Positions 17,535 through 27,433 of a stretch of DNA of 64,000 nucleotides are shown here, one piece after another (positions within the stretch are counted from its first letter, which is position 1; the number at the start of each line of letters is the position of its first letter). The position numbers were made by a program, and so were the translations under genes. Below the pieces are notes generated by a model. It ran no database searches. It was not told the DNA's origin and saw only the letters and a program-made list of their open reading frames with translations. Origin of the DNA: Acidobacteriota bacterium (GTDB lineage: Bacteria > Acidobacteriota > Blastocatellia > Pyrinomonadales > Pyrinomonadaceae); contig JAHBSL010000001.1 of assembly GCA_019639135.1 (NCBI GenBank), positions 1-64,000 on the forward strand, given 5' to 3'.

Positions 17535-18431
17535 ATGAAGAGCTTTCTTTTTGCGTTGATCTTCGCTGTTGCCATGACCATTCAAGCCGCCGGACAGGCG
17601 AACCCTAACCATTACACGATCTTTACATCGGACGGGAAGCCGGCCACGCTTGAGGACATAATGCGCGCCGTGGCGGCCTCCGACGCCGTTTTCCTCGGCG
17701 AATATCACGACGACACGGTCGCCCACGCTCTTCAGTTCGAGATATTCAAGCGGGCCGTCGAGGAACTTGGTACAAAGCGAAAGGTCCAGCTCTCGCTCGA
17801 AATGTTCGAGCGCGACGTTCAGGTCGTGCTCGACGAGTATCTAGCCGGGATGATCACCGAGGACCATTTCCTCCGCAGCTCGCGGCCCTGGAACAACTAC
17901 AAGACCGACTATCGGCCGCTGGTCGAGCTGGCGAAAGAGAAGCGGCTGCCTGTCATCGCGGCAAACGCTCCGCGGCGGTATGTCAACATGGTCGCCCGGC
18001 TTGGGAAAGATTCGGTACTCTCGCTCTCGCCGGAAGCGAAGAAGTGGCTTGCTCCGCTGCCCTTTGGCGAGCCTTCGGAAGCCTATTCGAAAAAGTTCAA
18101 CGCATTGATGGGCAAAATACACGACTCCACGCAGCCCGTCAGCCCGATGCTTTACTCGCAGACGCTCTGGGACGCGACAATGGCATTTTGGGTCGCCGAG
18201 GCCCTTAAAGAGCACAAGGGCTCGCTCGTCGTCCACCTTAACGGCGGCTTCCACACAGAATCTCGGCTCGGCACCATCGAAAAGCTCGCGAAATACCGAT
18301 CGAAGGCGAAGTCCCTGGTCGTAACGATGCGTTACGAAGAGGATTTCCGCACCTTCGACCCCGCAAAACACACCGACCTCGGCGACTTCGTTATCCTGAC
18401 CGACGGCAAACAACCCCGCAGCCAACGCTAG
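17535..18431 (+). CDS. ChaN-family haem-binding-like protein
   Basis: A 298-residue protein with a signal peptide (MKSFLFALIFAVAMTIQAAGQA). The fold markers are FLGEYHDD near residue 55-62, LSLEMFERD near 91-99, then a late HLNGGFHTESR at about 233-243. This is the pattern of ChaN/DUF399 proteins, of which one Campylobacter member binds stacked haems and others lie with iron uptake genes. There is no lipobox cysteine, so it is likely periplasmic rather than a lipoprotein. The neighbouring haem oxygenase and TonB receptor support a haem-related role. Confidence 0.82.
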   Translation: MKSFLFALIFAVAMTIQAAGQANPNHYTIFTSDGKPATLEDIMRAVAASDAVFLGEYHDDTVAHALQFEIFKRAVEELGTKRKVQLSLEMFERDVQVVLDEYLAGMITEDHFLRSSRPWNNYKTDYRPLVELAKEKRLPVIAANAPRRYVNMVARLGKDSVLSLSPEAKKWLAPLPFGEPSEAYSKKFNALMGKIHDSTQPVSPMLYSQTLWDATMAFWVAEALKEHKGSLVVHLNGGFHTESRLGTIEKLAKYRSKAKSLVVTMRYEEDFRTFDPAKHTDLGDFVILTDGKQPRSQR

Positions 18432-18481
18432 TTCAGCCTGTTCGGCATTTGACATTGCCGAGGTGTGCATCTATTCTTCTT

Positions 18482-18500
18482 GCAATTGAAAATCGTTTGC
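18482..18500 (+). promoter_or_regulatory. Fur-box-like operator before the haem oxygenase gene
   Basis: The 19-base site starting GCAATTGAAAATC and ending TTTGC agrees at 16 of 19 positions with a GCAAATGATAATCATTTGC-type Fur site, and keeps the GCAA/TTGC outer dyad. It ends 10 bases before the ATG, so binding would block expression. Comparison is by eye. Confidence 0.5.
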
Positions 18501-18510
18501 AATAAGAATT

Positions 18511-19104
18511 ATGATACTCAAACAGCTAAAAGAATCGACTGCCGAAATGCATGAGCAGTTGGAATCGCTCGTCAGCGTTTTGGACGAATCCGGAACGATA
18601 GATAGCTACAAAGTACTGATCGCACGATTCTTCGTGCTTTATCGAGCGATCGAGGGTGCATTGCCTGCCGAGGAACTGCGAGCTAAAGGATACGATCTTT
18701 CGGTCCGAGCGAAGCTTCCAAGCCTGGAAAAGGATATCTCAGCACTTGGCATCGAAAGCCCAGAGGATCTTGCGGGAATCGCGGATGAGGTTATGATCGA
18801 ACTCGATGGTCTTGATAGAGCGTTTGGAGCTGCCTACGTTCTCGAAGGAGCTACGCTTGGCGGGCAGGTCATCAGCCGCCACCTAGACGCGGCGTTGGGC
18901 ATCGGGCCGGAGAACGGCGGAGCGTTCTTCAACAGCTATGGCAAAGAAGTCGGGCCGATGTGGAAAGAGTTCGGAGCGGCCATCACCGCTTTCGCTGAAG
19001 CCGGAGCGGATAACGCGGCCATCATTGAAGGTGCGAAGGACACGTTCGAACTCTTCATCAGGTGCTTTGCCGACGGCCGCAAGAGTAGAAGTATATCTAA
19101 TTAA
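18511..19104 (+). CDS. Haem oxygenase (biliverdin-producing)
   Basis: Opens haem to biliverdin, CO and ferrous iron using O2 and reductant, in the cytoplasm. The 197-residue all-helical protein has the proximal haem ligand candidate His14 in AEMHEQLE. The distal helix motif is YVLEGATLGGQVISRHL (about 109-125) with its flexible glycines. Length is normal for bacterial HemO/BphO. Context (ChaN-like gene before, TonB receptor after, Fur-like site) suggests iron scavenging rather than bilin supply to a phytochrome; no phytochrome gene is in the window. The ribosome binding site is weak (AATAAGAATT). Confidence 0.85.
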   Translation: MILKQLKESTAEMHEQLESLVSVLDESGTIDSYKVLIARFFVLYRAIEGALPAEELRAKGYDLSVRAKLPSLEKDISALGIESPEDLAGIADEVMIELDGLDRAFGAAYVLEGATLGGQVISRHLDAALGIGPENGGAFFNSYGKEVGPMWKEFGAAITAFAEAGADNAAIIEGAKDTFELFIRCFADGRKSRSISN

Positions 19105-19149
19105 GTCGGGCCTCGTGAGTTATTTATTCTAATTGCATTGGTATCAACT

Positions 19150-19173
19150 GTCGGTGATAGTCTGATTACCGAC
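19150..19173. promoter_or_regulatory. 24-base dyad upstream of the TonB receptor
   Basis: GTCGGTGAT (19150-19158) is mirrored by ATTACCGAC (19165-19173) with one mismatch per arm. It lies 34 bases before the ATG, so it is placed as a possible operator. It does not match Fur. Confidence 0.4.
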
Positions 19174-19207
19174 GAAAGGTCTAATTTCCCAGAATTCAGG
19201 AGCTATT

Positions 19208-21700
19208 ATGCAAATCTTTATACGATCGTTCGAAGGCACGGTGCGAAGGGCATCGGCCTTGGCCATATTGGCGGCGGTCCTTTTCTTTAACGTGCCCGCC
19301 CAAGTGCCGGCGGGTGTGCGGATCACCGTCAAGGATTCGGCCGGTGCGGTCGTGTCCGGCGCGACCGTCAAGTTGACGACCCGGTCCGGAGTGACCCGGA
19401 CGGCCGTTACCGGCGAGACCGGCGCAGCCGAGTTCGACCTCGCGGCAGACGGCGAGGTTCGCGTTGTCGTCTCCGCAGCCGGCTTTCCGGACAAGCTGGT
19501 TTCGCTTTCCGTCGATCGAGCGGCCATCGAATCCGAAGTCGTTCTCGACCTAGGCACGATAAATGAAACTGTCACGGTCACCGCGGCTAGGACGCAGATC
19601 TCTTCCGAAGAGACACCGGTTCCGGTGAGCGTTATCGGCAGCGAAGAGATCGCCCGCAAGGGCATCAACACGCTCGGCGATGTTTTCCGGACACTTCCGG
19701 GAACCTCGACCGTAAACGAAGGTGCGTTTCAGGTTCGTCCGCGTATTCGCGGGCTCGACAGCAACCGCGTCCTGATCCTGGTGGACGGCGAGCGGCTTAA
19801 CAATTCGCGGACCTCAACAGGCCAATCGGGAATCGAGGGTGGACTCGTCGAAACCTCTCAGATCGAATCGATCGAGGTCGTCCGCGGCAGCGGCTCGGTG
19901 CTTTATGGAACCGATGCCCTTGCCGGCACGATCAACATCATCACCAGGGAAACGCCGGCCCACCGAGATAACGGGTTCAGATTCGGTGCCGCTCTGGATA
20001 CGTTCTACAGTTCCAATGAGTCCGGCCGACGCGGCAATCTCGCCGTGACCGGGTCGGGCAAGTATTTTGCGTTCCGAGTTGCTCAGTCGCTCGAGCGATA
20101 TGGCAATTACTCGACCGGCGATCCGGCTGGTCGTGTGATCGACGGTGTGACCGAGGACGGTGAAGTGCTCAACTCGCAGTCGCATGGCGGGAACACACAG
20201 GCGACCGGGCGTTTCTTCATCAACGAGACCAACACGCTCAAGCTCAATTATGAACGGCGTCGTGCTTCGAATATCGGGTCGCCGACACTTGTCGGAGTGT
20301 TCAACGGTTTCTTCCCGTTCTCGAACCGCGATAAGTTCAGCGGCCGCTACGACGTAGCTGCCATCACCAAGAACCTGCAGCGGGTCTCGATAATGGGTCA
20401 CTATCAGACCCAGGACCGGAACTTTACGAATATCCTGACTGTCCCGCCGGTCCTGCCTTTCTTTCCTGGCCAGTACCAGTTCAGCGAGACGGTGACCGAT
20501 ACGGACAGCACAGGGTTTGATGTTCAGACCGATTGGATCTTCGGCACTCGGGTGAACCTGATCGCCGGAGCCAGCTATTTCAATGATTTCAATTCGGACC
20601 GCAGGCTTTTCATAACGGCAACGACGCCAGCCTCGCCGAATCGCAACGTCTCGACCACGCGGAGCGTCCCGGATGCTTCGCTCTCGAACATCGCCGCTTT
20701 CGCCCAGGGCGAAATACGTATCACAAAGCGGCTGAAGGCGGTTGCGGGCATTCGGTTCGACCGGTTCAGGACTTCGGCCAAACCGACGGCGGAGTTCTCG
20801 CTGCCCGGTTCGCTGACGCCGAGCCAGATCGAAGACCTTGGCCTTGCCGGCCTTACATCGGGCCTTTCGGTCGATAATTCAGCGGTAACGGGCGACGTCG
20901 GGCTTGTTTTTGTCGTCAACCCGTACCTGAATCTCTCGGCAAGGGTCGGACGGTCATTCCGGACCCCTAACATCTTCGAGCGGTTCTTTACGGACTTCGG
21001 CTCGGTCGGAGGGTTTCTGGTAGGTAATCCGAATCTCGAACCCGAGACCGGAGTGAACTTCGACGCGACCGTTCGGTTCAAGACATCACGTTTCTCCGGT
21101 TCGGTGACCTACTTCAACAACCAGTACGAGAATTTTCTCGCGACCCAAACGGCACTTGACCGCAACGGAATGCCGATCGTTCTCCCGCGGCCGGCACCGC
21201 AGCAGCCGATCCCGGTCTTCCAGACCCAGAACGTCCGCAGTGCCCGCATCCAGGGCCTTGAGGCGGAGATCGAAGCTCCGATCAAGATCAGCCTCGGGTA
21301 TCTGACGCCTTACGGCAATTTCAGCTATCTTCGCGGCGACGACCTTGATGATGACGTTCCGCTCGACATCATCAGTCCGCTTCGGACCAACGCCGGGTTC
21401 CGCTGGCAGAACTTCCTGAAGAACTACTACATGGACTACAACGCTCGTATCGTCGTTACTCAGGACAGGCTCTCACCGGCGTTTCTCTTGCCGATATTTC
21501 AGGGCGGCAACGGCGGTCCGGAACCGGGATTCGTTACGCATAACGTAAGCGGCGGATACGTCTTCCGAAAGGAACGGTTCAACTTTTCCGTCAACCTCGG
21601 TGTCTCGAACATCTTCGACCGCTTTTACAGCGAGCAGTTCGTATTCGCCCCGGCGCGCGGCCGCTCGTTCACTATCGGAACGACCTGGCAGATAAGGTAA
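19208..21700 (+). CDS. TonB-dependent outer-membrane receptor, probably haem/siderophore
   Basis: An 830-residue outer-membrane receptor with a signal peptide (to about residue 32, VPAQ). A carboxypeptidase-regulatory-like domain lies at about 35-115. The plug domain (about 125-250) has VRPRIRGLDSNRVLILVDGERL and IESIEVVRGSGSVLYGTDALAG. A 22-strand barrel follows, ending in TIGTTWQIR. Near 580 there is FRTPN and near 607 NPNL, reminiscent of the FRAP and NPNL boxes of haem receptors, but the histidine usually between them is absent. The CAGGAG ribosome site fits the ATG. With the ChaN-like and haem oxygenase genes it suggests haem uptake; a siderophore or vitamin B12 ligand remains possible. 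Confidence 0.88.
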   Translation: MQIFIRSFEGTVRRASALAILAAVLFFNVPAQVPAGVRITVKDSAGAVVSGATVKLTTRSGVTRTAVTGETGAAEFDLAADGEVRVVVSAAGFPDKLVSLSVDRAAIESEVVLDLGTINETVTVTAARTQISSEETPVPVSVIGSEEIARKGINTLGDVFRTLPGTSTVNEGAFQVRPRIRGLDSNRVLILVDGERLNNSRTSTGQSGIEGGLVETSQIESIEVVRGSGSVLYGTDALAGTINIITRETPAHRDNGFRFGAALDTFYSSNESGRRGNLAVTGSGKYFAFRVAQSLERYGNYSTGDPAGRVIDGVTEDGEVLNSQSHGGNTQATGRFFINETNTLKLNYERRRASNIGSPTLVGVFNGFFPFSNRDKFSGRYDVAAITKNLQRVSIMGHYQTQDRNFTNILTVPPVLPFFPGQYQFSETVTDTDSTGFDVQTDWIFGTRVNLIAGASYFNDFNSDRRLFITATTPASPNRNVSTTRSVPDASLSNIAAFAQGEIRITKRLKAVAGIRFDRFRTSAKPTAEFSLPGSLTPSQIEDLGLAGLTSGLSVDNSAVTGDVGLVFVVNPYLNLSARVGRSFRTPNIFERFFTDFGSVGGFLVGNPNLEPETGVNFDATVRFKTSRFSGSVTYFNNQYENFLATQTALDRNGMPIVLPRPAPQQPIPVFQTQNVRSARIQGLEAEIEAPIKISLGYLTPYGNFSYLRGDDLDDDVPLDIISPLRTNAGFRWQNFLKNYYMDYNARIVVTQDRLSPAFLLPIFQGGNGGPEPGFVTHNVSGGYVFRKERFNFSVNLGVSNIFDRFYSEQFVFAPARGRSFTIGTTWQIR

Positions 21701-21722
21701 GCCCGTTCATCCAAAATGAGAA

Positions 21723-21758
21723 GAGCCCGGCGACTTTCGAGTCCCGGGCTCCTTTTTT
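21723..21758 (+). terminator. Bidirectional terminator between convergent genes
   Basis: GAGCCCGG (21723-21730) pairs with CCGGGCTC (21744-21751), followed by CTTTTTT. It serves the receptor gene and could serve the convergent peptidase. Confidence 0.85.
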
Positions 21759-21772
21759 GTTATGCGGTGCGG

Positions 21773-24121
21773 CTATCTTGGCCGGGCCGCGGTGAAGGGA
21801 AGCGTCCCGAATCCGGGGACGTTCAACGTGCCCTTCATCTTGTCACCCACGAGCGTTCCCGACATCTCGATCGTTGTCGGGCTGCCCTGCACATCCGCCT
21901 GTATAGTGCCGGTGACCTTGTTTCCATCGACCTTTCCTTTTTCGATCTTCCCGCTGCCGACCGGCGATGCCATCGTTCCTGTAAAGTCGTTATCGGCCTG
22001 CGTGATCTCAAGATTCAGGTCGATCAATTGCCCGCCGGCATCGACCGTCATCGTCCATTTACCGCTGAGGCTTGCCGGGCCGGAGGCTGAGCTGCCGCTC
22101 GATCCGGGATCGGCAACCGTCACTTTAGAAACATCGACCGTGATCTCGCCTAGCCGTTTCGCGACCTCGGGCGTCATCGTCGTCTGATAGCGGCCGCCAA
22201 GGTGCTTTGCAAGGAACTTCTCCGCCGCGGCGACCATCGCCATGTTGTTGACCGGCCGGGCAAATCCGTGGCCTTCATCCGGAGCGAGGATATACTCGAC
22301 CGGATAGTTTCGGTCGCGGAGTGCGATGACGATCTGGTCCGATTCGCGTTGCTTGACCCGCGGGTCGTTCGCACCCTGGACGATCATCAGCGGCGTCTTG
22401 ATCTTGTCCGCGTGCAGGTGCGGCGATTGACGCTTCATTTGGGCGAGGCCTTCCGGCGTTCGCGGGTCGCCCATTCGCTTGTAAAAGGTCTCGCGGATCG
22501 CTTCCCAATAGGGCGGGATCGAATCGAGGAGCGTTTGCAGGTTCGAGGGCGGTACGATCGCAACCGAGGCGGCGTAAACATCCGGGGTGAAGGTAACGCC
22601 CGCAAGCGCCGCATAGCCGCCGTAGCTGCCGCCCATGATGCCGACGCGTTTGGCATCGACCATTCCCTGATCGACCAGATACCTTATGCCCCAGGTGATG
22701 TCGTCCTGCATCTTCTCGCCCCATTCGTTGTTGCCGGCGTTCAGAAACTTTTTTCCAAATCCGGTCGAGGCACGGAAGTTCGGCTGGAGCACGGCATAGC
22801 CGCGGTTTGCGAGAAACTGGGCATAGCTATCGTAGCCCCACGTATCGCGTCCCCAAGGGCCGCCGTGCGGGAAAACAACCAGCGGAAGGTTCTTTGCCGC
22901 AAGGCCCTTCGGCAGCGTCAGATACGCCTGTATCTCAAGGCCGTCCGAGGACTTATAACGAACCGAGGTCATCGGCGAAAGTGCCTTTCGGTCGAGCTTT
23001 TCGCGGACCTGATAAAGCGTTGAAAGGTTTCGGCTGCCGGTGTCGTAAACCCAGACAGTGCCGGGGTCTACGTCGCTCGAGCTGACGACGATGAATTTCT
23101 TTTCATCGCGGGTTGCCGACTGGAAATTGATCTCGCGGTCGCCGAGCCGCTTCTTTATGTCGTTGTAATACTTCTCGTACTTCTTGTCCTTGAAATAGAT
23201 ACGCGGCTTGTCGTCGTAATAGACGGTCGCGACGATGTCCTTCGAAACGCTCGAAAAATTGACGCCGTCAAGATCGACCTTGCCGAGCGGATCGCCCTCG
23301 ACCTTTTCGACCTTGCCGGTCGCAACGTCGAGCAAAGCGAGTTCGATCAGGTCCAGCGAACCCTTGTTGGTGCGGATGTAAACCCGCTTGTTGTCCTTAT
23401 GGAAGGCGACCGGGCCGCAATCTTCGAACGCATTGCAGTCGTATATCTTGGCCGTCTTGCCGTCGGCATCAACCCGCAGGAGTTCGGTGTCGCCGTTCTG
23501 TGCCGAGCGAACGGCCATCCGGAGCTTGTCCGCGTGGTCAAAGACCATCTGCTGCAAACGGTCCTTGTTCTCGCTGATCAGCGTCCGCTCGCCGGTCGAG
23601 ATCTTTACTTTGTACAGGTCGTGCCACGCCTTATCGCGCTCGTTGAGCCCGACGTAGATCGCGTCCGGGTCCGATTCCGGCACGTGCTGGATGATCGCCC
23701 TGACGCCCTGTGCGGCCGTGATGTTCCGTGCGGCCGGGACGGGCGAACCCGCGGCCGGTTTGTCCATCGGGTTGACAGCATAGACGTTGAAATTCTCGTC
23801 GCCGCCGTTGTCCTGAACGAACAGGATGAACTTCCCGTCGCGTGACCAAAAATACGACCGGACGGGCCGTTTCTGGTCGTTCGTCATCGGCCGAGCGGCC
23901 GAGAACGGCTCCGAGAAACCCTTGACCCAGACGTTCATCGTCCCGTTGAGCGGCTTGATGAACGAGATATATTTCCCGTCGGGCGAGATCTGTGCACCCG
24001 AATACTCCGGGTTATCGAAAAAGATCTCGCGGTCGATGAGCGGCGGCTGCTGCGCGGTCGCGGCCGGCTGCGATGCGGCAAGCGCGAGGGCGAGCCCGAG
24101 AAAAACCAGTGTTCTTTTCAT
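21773..24121 (-). CDS. S9-family prolyl-oligopeptidase-type serine peptidase, secreted
   Basis: A 782-residue protein with a signal peptide ([23 protein letters not shown]). A beta-propeller-like region spans about 35-375. The alpha/beta-hydrolase domain has the catalytic triad Ser499 (GGSYGG), Asp586 (GANDPRV) and His618 (DEGHGF). A Gly/Ser linker (about 672-682) joins an additional beta-rich C-terminal domain (about 685-782, [10 protein letters not shown]...GTLNVPGFG), which is not part of ordinary S9 enzymes. The ATG at 24121 follows GGAGA and is preferred over an upstream in-frame codon. Likely a periplasmic dipeptidyl or acylaminoacyl peptidase acting on short peptides. Confidence 0.92.
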   Translation of the reverse strand: MKRTLVFLGLALALAASQPAATAQQPPLIDREIFFDNPEYSGAQISPDGKYISFIKPLNGTMNVWVKGFSEPFSAARPMTNDQKRPVRSYFWSRDGKFILFVQDNGGDENFNVYAVNPMDKPAAGSPVPAARNITAAQGVRAIIQHVPESDPDAIYVGLNERDKAWHDLYKVKISTGERTLISENKDRLQQMVFDHADKLRMAVRSAQNGDTELLRVDADGKTAKIYDCNAFEDCGPVAFHKDNKRVYIRTNKGSLDLIELALLDVATGKVEKVEGDPLGKVDLDGVNFSSVSKDIVATVYYDDKPRIYFKDKKYEKYYNDIKKRLGDREINFQSATRDEKKFIVVSSSDVDPGTVWVYDTGSRNLSTLYQVREKLDRKALSPMTSVRYKSSDGLEIQAYLTLPKGLAAKNLPLVVFPHGGPWGRDTWGYDSYAQFLANRGYAVLQPNFRASTGFGKKFLNAGNNEWGEKMQDDITWGIRYLVDQGMVDAKRVGIMGGSYGGYAALAGVTFTPDVYAASVAIVPPSNLQTLLDSIPPYWEAIRETFYKRMGDPRTPEGLAQMKRQSPHLHADKIKTPLMIVQGANDPRVKQRESDQIVIALRDRNYPVEYILAPDEGHGFARPVNNMAMVAAAEKFLAKHLGGRYQTTMTPEVAKRLGEITVDVSKVTVADPGSSGSSASGPASLSGKWTMTVDAGGQLIDLNLEITQADNDFTGTMASPVGSGKIEKGKVDGNKVTGTIQADVQGSPTTIEMSGTLVGDKMKGTLNVPGFGTLPFTAARPR

Positions 24122-24186
24122 ATCTGTCTCCGAATGTTGAACTAAAATGTGTGTCCTAAACTTTACGACCAGCACCGACGATCGGT

Positions 24187-24684
24187 TCAATAAAATCCGA
24201 CCGATTGATCTTCGAGCCAACGCTTCTTCCTGAATCGTTGCTCGGTCCAGAGTGCGGGATAGTGTTCGACTCTCGGCGGCTCGCCCGGACGATTTGTGAC
24301 CGTTACACCATCGAACCGATACGCCATCTCAAACACGCCAAAGATACGCCGGTAAACAAGTGCCGTGCGGGTGATCACCCGCTGCTTCTGCAGGTCGATC
24401 GCCGCGAGCGGCCCGGCGATGTCCTCGCTGCCGCGGGTCTTGACCTCGACAAAGCAGATCGTTTCGCCATCGAGCGTGATCAGGTCGATCTCGCCGCGGA
24501 CTTGAACGCCTTTCGTGTTTCGGCCGATCGGGGCGGTGAAGTTCCGCGCAACTAGCCGATGACCGAGTTTTTCCAAAAACTCTGCTGCCAGCTTTTCGCC
24601 CTTTGTGCCGGTCGCCCTTGTCGCGGCCTGCGGCAAGGAACTATCCTTTCCATTAAGGTTCAATAATCCGTTCGGCAAGTCCAT
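24187..24684 (-). CDS. UPF0102 (YraN-family) endonuclease-like protein
   Basis: A 165-residue protein with the family hallmark GEIDLITLDG then ICFVEVKTR (about 64-84), a PD-(D/E)XK arrangement with Asp67 and the EVK of 80-82. The N-terminal helix GTKGEKLAAEFLEKLGH also matches. The family is Holliday-junction-resolvase-like and its biological role is not settled. It lies upstream of, and in the same direction as, the S9 peptidase with 65 bases between. A 20-residue N-terminal extension is atypical, so the real start may be later. Confidence 0.88.
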   Translation of the reverse strand: MDLPNGLLNLNGKDSSLPQAATRATGTKGEKLAAEFLEKLGHRLVARNFTAPIGRNTKGVQVRGEIDLITLDGETICFVEVKTRGSEDIAGPLAAIDLQKQRVITRTALVYRRIFGVFEMAYRFDGVTVTNRPGEPPRVEHYPALWTEQRFRKKRWLEDQSVGFY

Positions 24685-24741
24685 ATTATCCGGTCGCCCG
24701 AATTATAACAGAAACGGCCGTGCCGTTCTTAAAGCGTCATC

Positions 24742-26781
24742 ATGCAGAAACCGCAAACATTCACAAACAAGCTCATTAACGAGAGTAGCCCTTATTTGCT
24801 CCAGCATGCCCACAACCCGGTGGATTGGTATCCCTGGGGCGAAGAGGCGTTCGAGCGTGCCCGGGCCGAGGACAAGCCTGTTCTGGTTAGCATCGGCTAT
24901 TCGGCCTGCCACTGGTGCCATGTGATGGAACACGAATCGTTTGAGGACGAGGCCGTTGCCGCCATTCACAACGAGCACTTCATCAACATCAAGGTCGATA
25001 TGGAGGAGCGTCCCGACGTCGATCAGATCTATATGAACTTCGTTCAGCTTACGACCGGCCGCGGAGGATGGCCGATGAACGTGTTCGTCACGCCCGAAAA
25101 GCTGCCGTTCTTTGGCGGAACTTATTTCCCGCCGAACCCGCGATACGGGATGCCGAGCTGGCCGCAGCTTTTGCAAAGCATCGCCGAAGCGTGGCGGGAA
25201 CGCCGCGATGAACTGATGGGCTCGGCGTTCGAGATACTTGGCGAGCTGCGGCGGCTGACGGTCGCCGAACCGGCCGCGTCTGGGATCAACACCGAACTGC
25301 TCGACACGGCGTTCGCGAGCTTTGTTCGTTCTTTTGATGCCAAGAACGGCGGCTTCGGCGGGGCACCGAAGTTTCCGGCGGCGATGTCGATGGAATTCCT
25401 ACTTCGCTACTGGAAGCGGACCGGCAATGAGAACGCCCTGACGATGGTCAAACACACGGCCGAGAAAATGGCTCGCGGCGGCATTTACGACCAGCTCGGC
25501 GGCGGATTTCACCGTTATGCGGTCGATGCGATCTGGCTTGTGCCGCATTTCGAAAAAATGCTCTATGACAATGCCCAACTGATCCGCATTTATCTGCACC
25601 TTTACCAGATCACGCGTGATGAGTTTTTCCGCCGGATCGCCGAGGAAACACTTGAATACGTCCGCCGCGAGATGATCGGCCCGGAAGGCGGCTTTTACTC
25701 GACGCAGGACGCCGACAGCGAGGGCGAGGAAGGGAAGTTCTTTGTCTGGTCGCCCGAGGAGATCGTCGAGATCCTGGGCGAGGACGACGCCCGAGCGTTC
25801 TGCCTCTATTACGACATCTCGGCAGAAGGGAACTTCGAGGGCCACAACATTCCCAATATCAAGAACGCTCCCGAAGAAACGGCCGCAGCTCTCGGCATTA
25901 CGCTTGAGGAACTGCAGGTCGTCATCGTGCGAAGCCGCGAGAAGCTTTTTGCCGAACGCGAGAAACGAATCAAGCCTTTCCGCGATGAGAAAATTCTGAC
26001 CGCTTGGAACGGCCTCATGCTTTGTGCATTCGCCGAGGCGGCGGCAGTTCTGGGGAAAGATGAATACCTCGCGGTCGCAAGAGCGAATGCCGATTTTCTT
26101 CTCAGTGAACTGGTCAGCGAGGGCCGCGTGCTTCGTACCTGGAAGGACGGTCGGGCGAAGCTGAACGGATATATCGAGGACTACGCGAATCTCGCTGATG
26201 GCCTGCTTGAGCTTTATCAGGTCTCCGGCGAAACGCGATATTTCACGGAAGCTCGGCGGCTTGCCGAGATGATGATCACCGAGTTTTGGGATGAAGAAAA
26301 CGGCGGTTTCTTTTTCACCTCGAACGACCACGAGGAACTGATCGTCCGCAACAAGGACTTTAACGACAACGCAACGCCATCAGGTAATTCGGTTGCGGCC
26401 GATGTGCTCATTAAGCTCGCAACATTTACCGGCGAGGAAAAATATGAACGGTTCGCGATGACCGTGCTTCGGCTGATGTCCGGCCAGATCCGCCGCTTCC
26501 CGAATGGCTTTGGGCGGGCACTCGCAACGCTCGAGTTCGCTCTCGGCGAAACGAAAGAGGTTGCACTCGTCGGAGATGACGTAAGCCAACTTGCTGCCGA
26601 ATTATGGCGGGAATACAGGCCGTTGAAGGTCGTCGCGGTCGCGGGCGAAATGGCGGGGAATGATGTTCCGCTTCTCGAAGGCCGGGCACCGGTTGATGGA
26701 AAAGCGGCCGCCTATGTTTGCGAGGGGTTCGTCTGCAAGCGGCCGGTCACGTCACCGCAGGAGCTTGCCGAGCTCTTGTAA
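24742..26781 (+). CDS. DUF255 thioredoxin-like domain protein (YyaL/SSP411 family)
   Basis: A 679-residue protein whose first 160 residues form a thioredoxin-like domain with CHWC at 56-59 in [16 protein letters not shown]. The typical N-terminus [17 protein letters not shown] is present. The remainder is an alpha/alpha-barrel like those of the six-hairpin glycosidases ([28 protein letters not shown]). This architecture is constant in the family, from bacteria to the mammalian spermatogenesis-associated protein SSP411, and its enzyme activity is not established. Divergent from yraN; a small palindrome AACGGC/GCCGTT lies at 24713-24727 just before its ATG. No signal peptide; probably cytoplasmic. 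Confidence 0.92.
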   Translation: MQKPQTFTNKLINESSPYLLQHAHNPVDWYPWGEEAFERARAEDKPVLVSIGYSACHWCHVMEHESFEDEAVAAIHNEHFINIKVDMEERPDVDQIYMNFVQLTTGRGGWPMNVFVTPEKLPFFGGTYFPPNPRYGMPSWPQLLQSIAEAWRERRDELMGSAFEILGELRRLTVAEPAASGINTELLDTAFASFVRSFDAKNGGFGGAPKFPAAMSMEFLLRYWKRTGNENALTMVKHTAEKMARGGIYDQLGGGFHRYAVDAIWLVPHFEKMLYDNAQLIRIYLHLYQITRDEFFRRIAEETLEYVRREMIGPEGGFYSTQDADSEGEEGKFFVWSPEEIVEILGEDDARAFCLYYDISAEGNFEGHNIPNIKNAPEETAAALGITLEELQVVIVRSREKLFAEREKRIKPFRDEKILTAWNGLMLCAFAEAAAVLGKDEYLAVARANADFLLSELVSEGRVLRTWKDGRAKLNGYIEDYANLADGLLELYQVSGETRYFTEARRLAEMMITEFWDEENGGFFFTSNDHEELIVRNKDFNDNATPSGNSVAADVLIKLATFTGEEKYERFAMTVLRLMSGQIRRFPNGFGRALATLEFALGETKEVALVGDDVSQLAAELWREYRPLKVVAVAGEMAGNDVPLLEGRAPVDGKAAAYVCEGFVCKRPVTSPQELAELL

Positions 26782-26803
26782 AAAGGCGCCAATAAACAAA
26801 AAG

Positions 26804-26842
26804 AAAAGCACCGCGTCCTGGGTACGAGGTGCTTTTCAATTT
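26804..26842. terminator. Bidirectional terminator between convergent genes
   Basis: AAAAGCACC (26804-26812) pairs with GGTGCTTTT (26828-26836). The A- and T-flanks let it work on both strands, for the DUF255 gene and for the lipoprotein gene at 26859. Confidence 0.8.
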
Positions 26843-26858
26843 TGAGATGAACGAGCGA

Positions 26859-27158
26859 CTACTTGTTAGCGTTAGCCGTGTTCGAGTTGTTGGTTGCGTT
26901 AGCAGCCGGCTTGTTAGCCATTGCGTTAGCCGCGTTCGAAGCTGCATTAGCAGTAGTGTTCGCGGCATTGGCAACCGTGTTGGCAGCCGTCTGAGCTGCG
27001 TTCGCAGCCTGGTTCATTGCATTTGCAGCAGCGTTCATTGCATTGGCAGCAGCCTTGTTAGCATTTGCCGCAGCGTTGTTGGCGGTGCCGGCATCGCCGC
27101 AAGCCATACCGAGAGCACCCATTGCCAAAAGGATCGTAAGTCCGATAACTTTCTTCAT
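26859..27158 (-). CDS. Ala/Asn-rich repeat lipoprotein, paralogue 1
   Basis: A 99-residue protein with a lipoprotein signal (MKKVIGLTILLAMGALGMACG; lipobox GMAC). The mature part is almost only Ala and Asn with some Thr and Met, in an imperfect ANAMNAAANA rhythm that would form a helix. No enzyme motif is present. The ATG at 27158 follows AGGAG; an in-frame upstream start lacks a signal sequence. The signal, promoter and terminator closely match the gene at 27434-27736, so the two are paralogues. Perhaps a membrane-tethered cell-envelope filler protein, analogous to Lpp; inference only. Confidence 0.8.
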   Translation of the reverse strand: MKKVIGLTILLAMGALGMACGDAGTANNAAANANKAAANAMNAAANAMNQAANAAQTAANTVANAANTTANAASNAANAMANKPAANATNNSNTANANK

Positions 27159-27268
27159 TGAAATTCTTCTCCTGTCTTCTTCAAAGATTAAATTTAACCT
27201 ATATTTTCGCCGGACAATAAAACGTCCGGAGACGTCCCAATAACAAGCAGAATTATGGAACAAACGAC

Positions 27269-27297
27269 AATATAGTAATCAACGCCCCGATAGTCAA
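27269..27297 (-). promoter_or_regulatory. Promoter of lipoprotein paralogue 1
   Basis: On the minus strand TTGACT (27297-27292) and TATATT (27274-27269) are separated by exactly 17 bases. The leader is about 105 bases. The same architecture precedes paralogue 2. Confidence 0.8.
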
Positions 27298-27373
27298 CCC
27301 CCAAAACGCGAAAACTTGCCCTTTACCCAAACCGGATAAAGTGTTTATGCCCGCCCGCTCTGCCCAAAGAAAT

Positions 27374-27406
27374 GAAAAGCACCGCCCGGTGCGAACCGAA
27401 CGGTGC
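27374..27406 (-). terminator. Terminator of lipoprotein paralogue 2
   Basis: Read leftward, GCACCG (27406-27401) pairs with CGGTGC (27384-27379), then TTTT. The flank shares the GAAAAGCACCGC string with the terminator of paralogue 1, supporting duplication of the whole unit. Confidence 0.65.
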
Positions 27407-27433
27407 CCCTAAATTCTTCCTAAGGGAAGAAGA

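Noticed and set aside
18511..19104. Haem oxygenase as the partner of a bacteriophytochrome
   Set aside because: The only histidine kinase in the window lacks a PHY/GAF chromophore domain.
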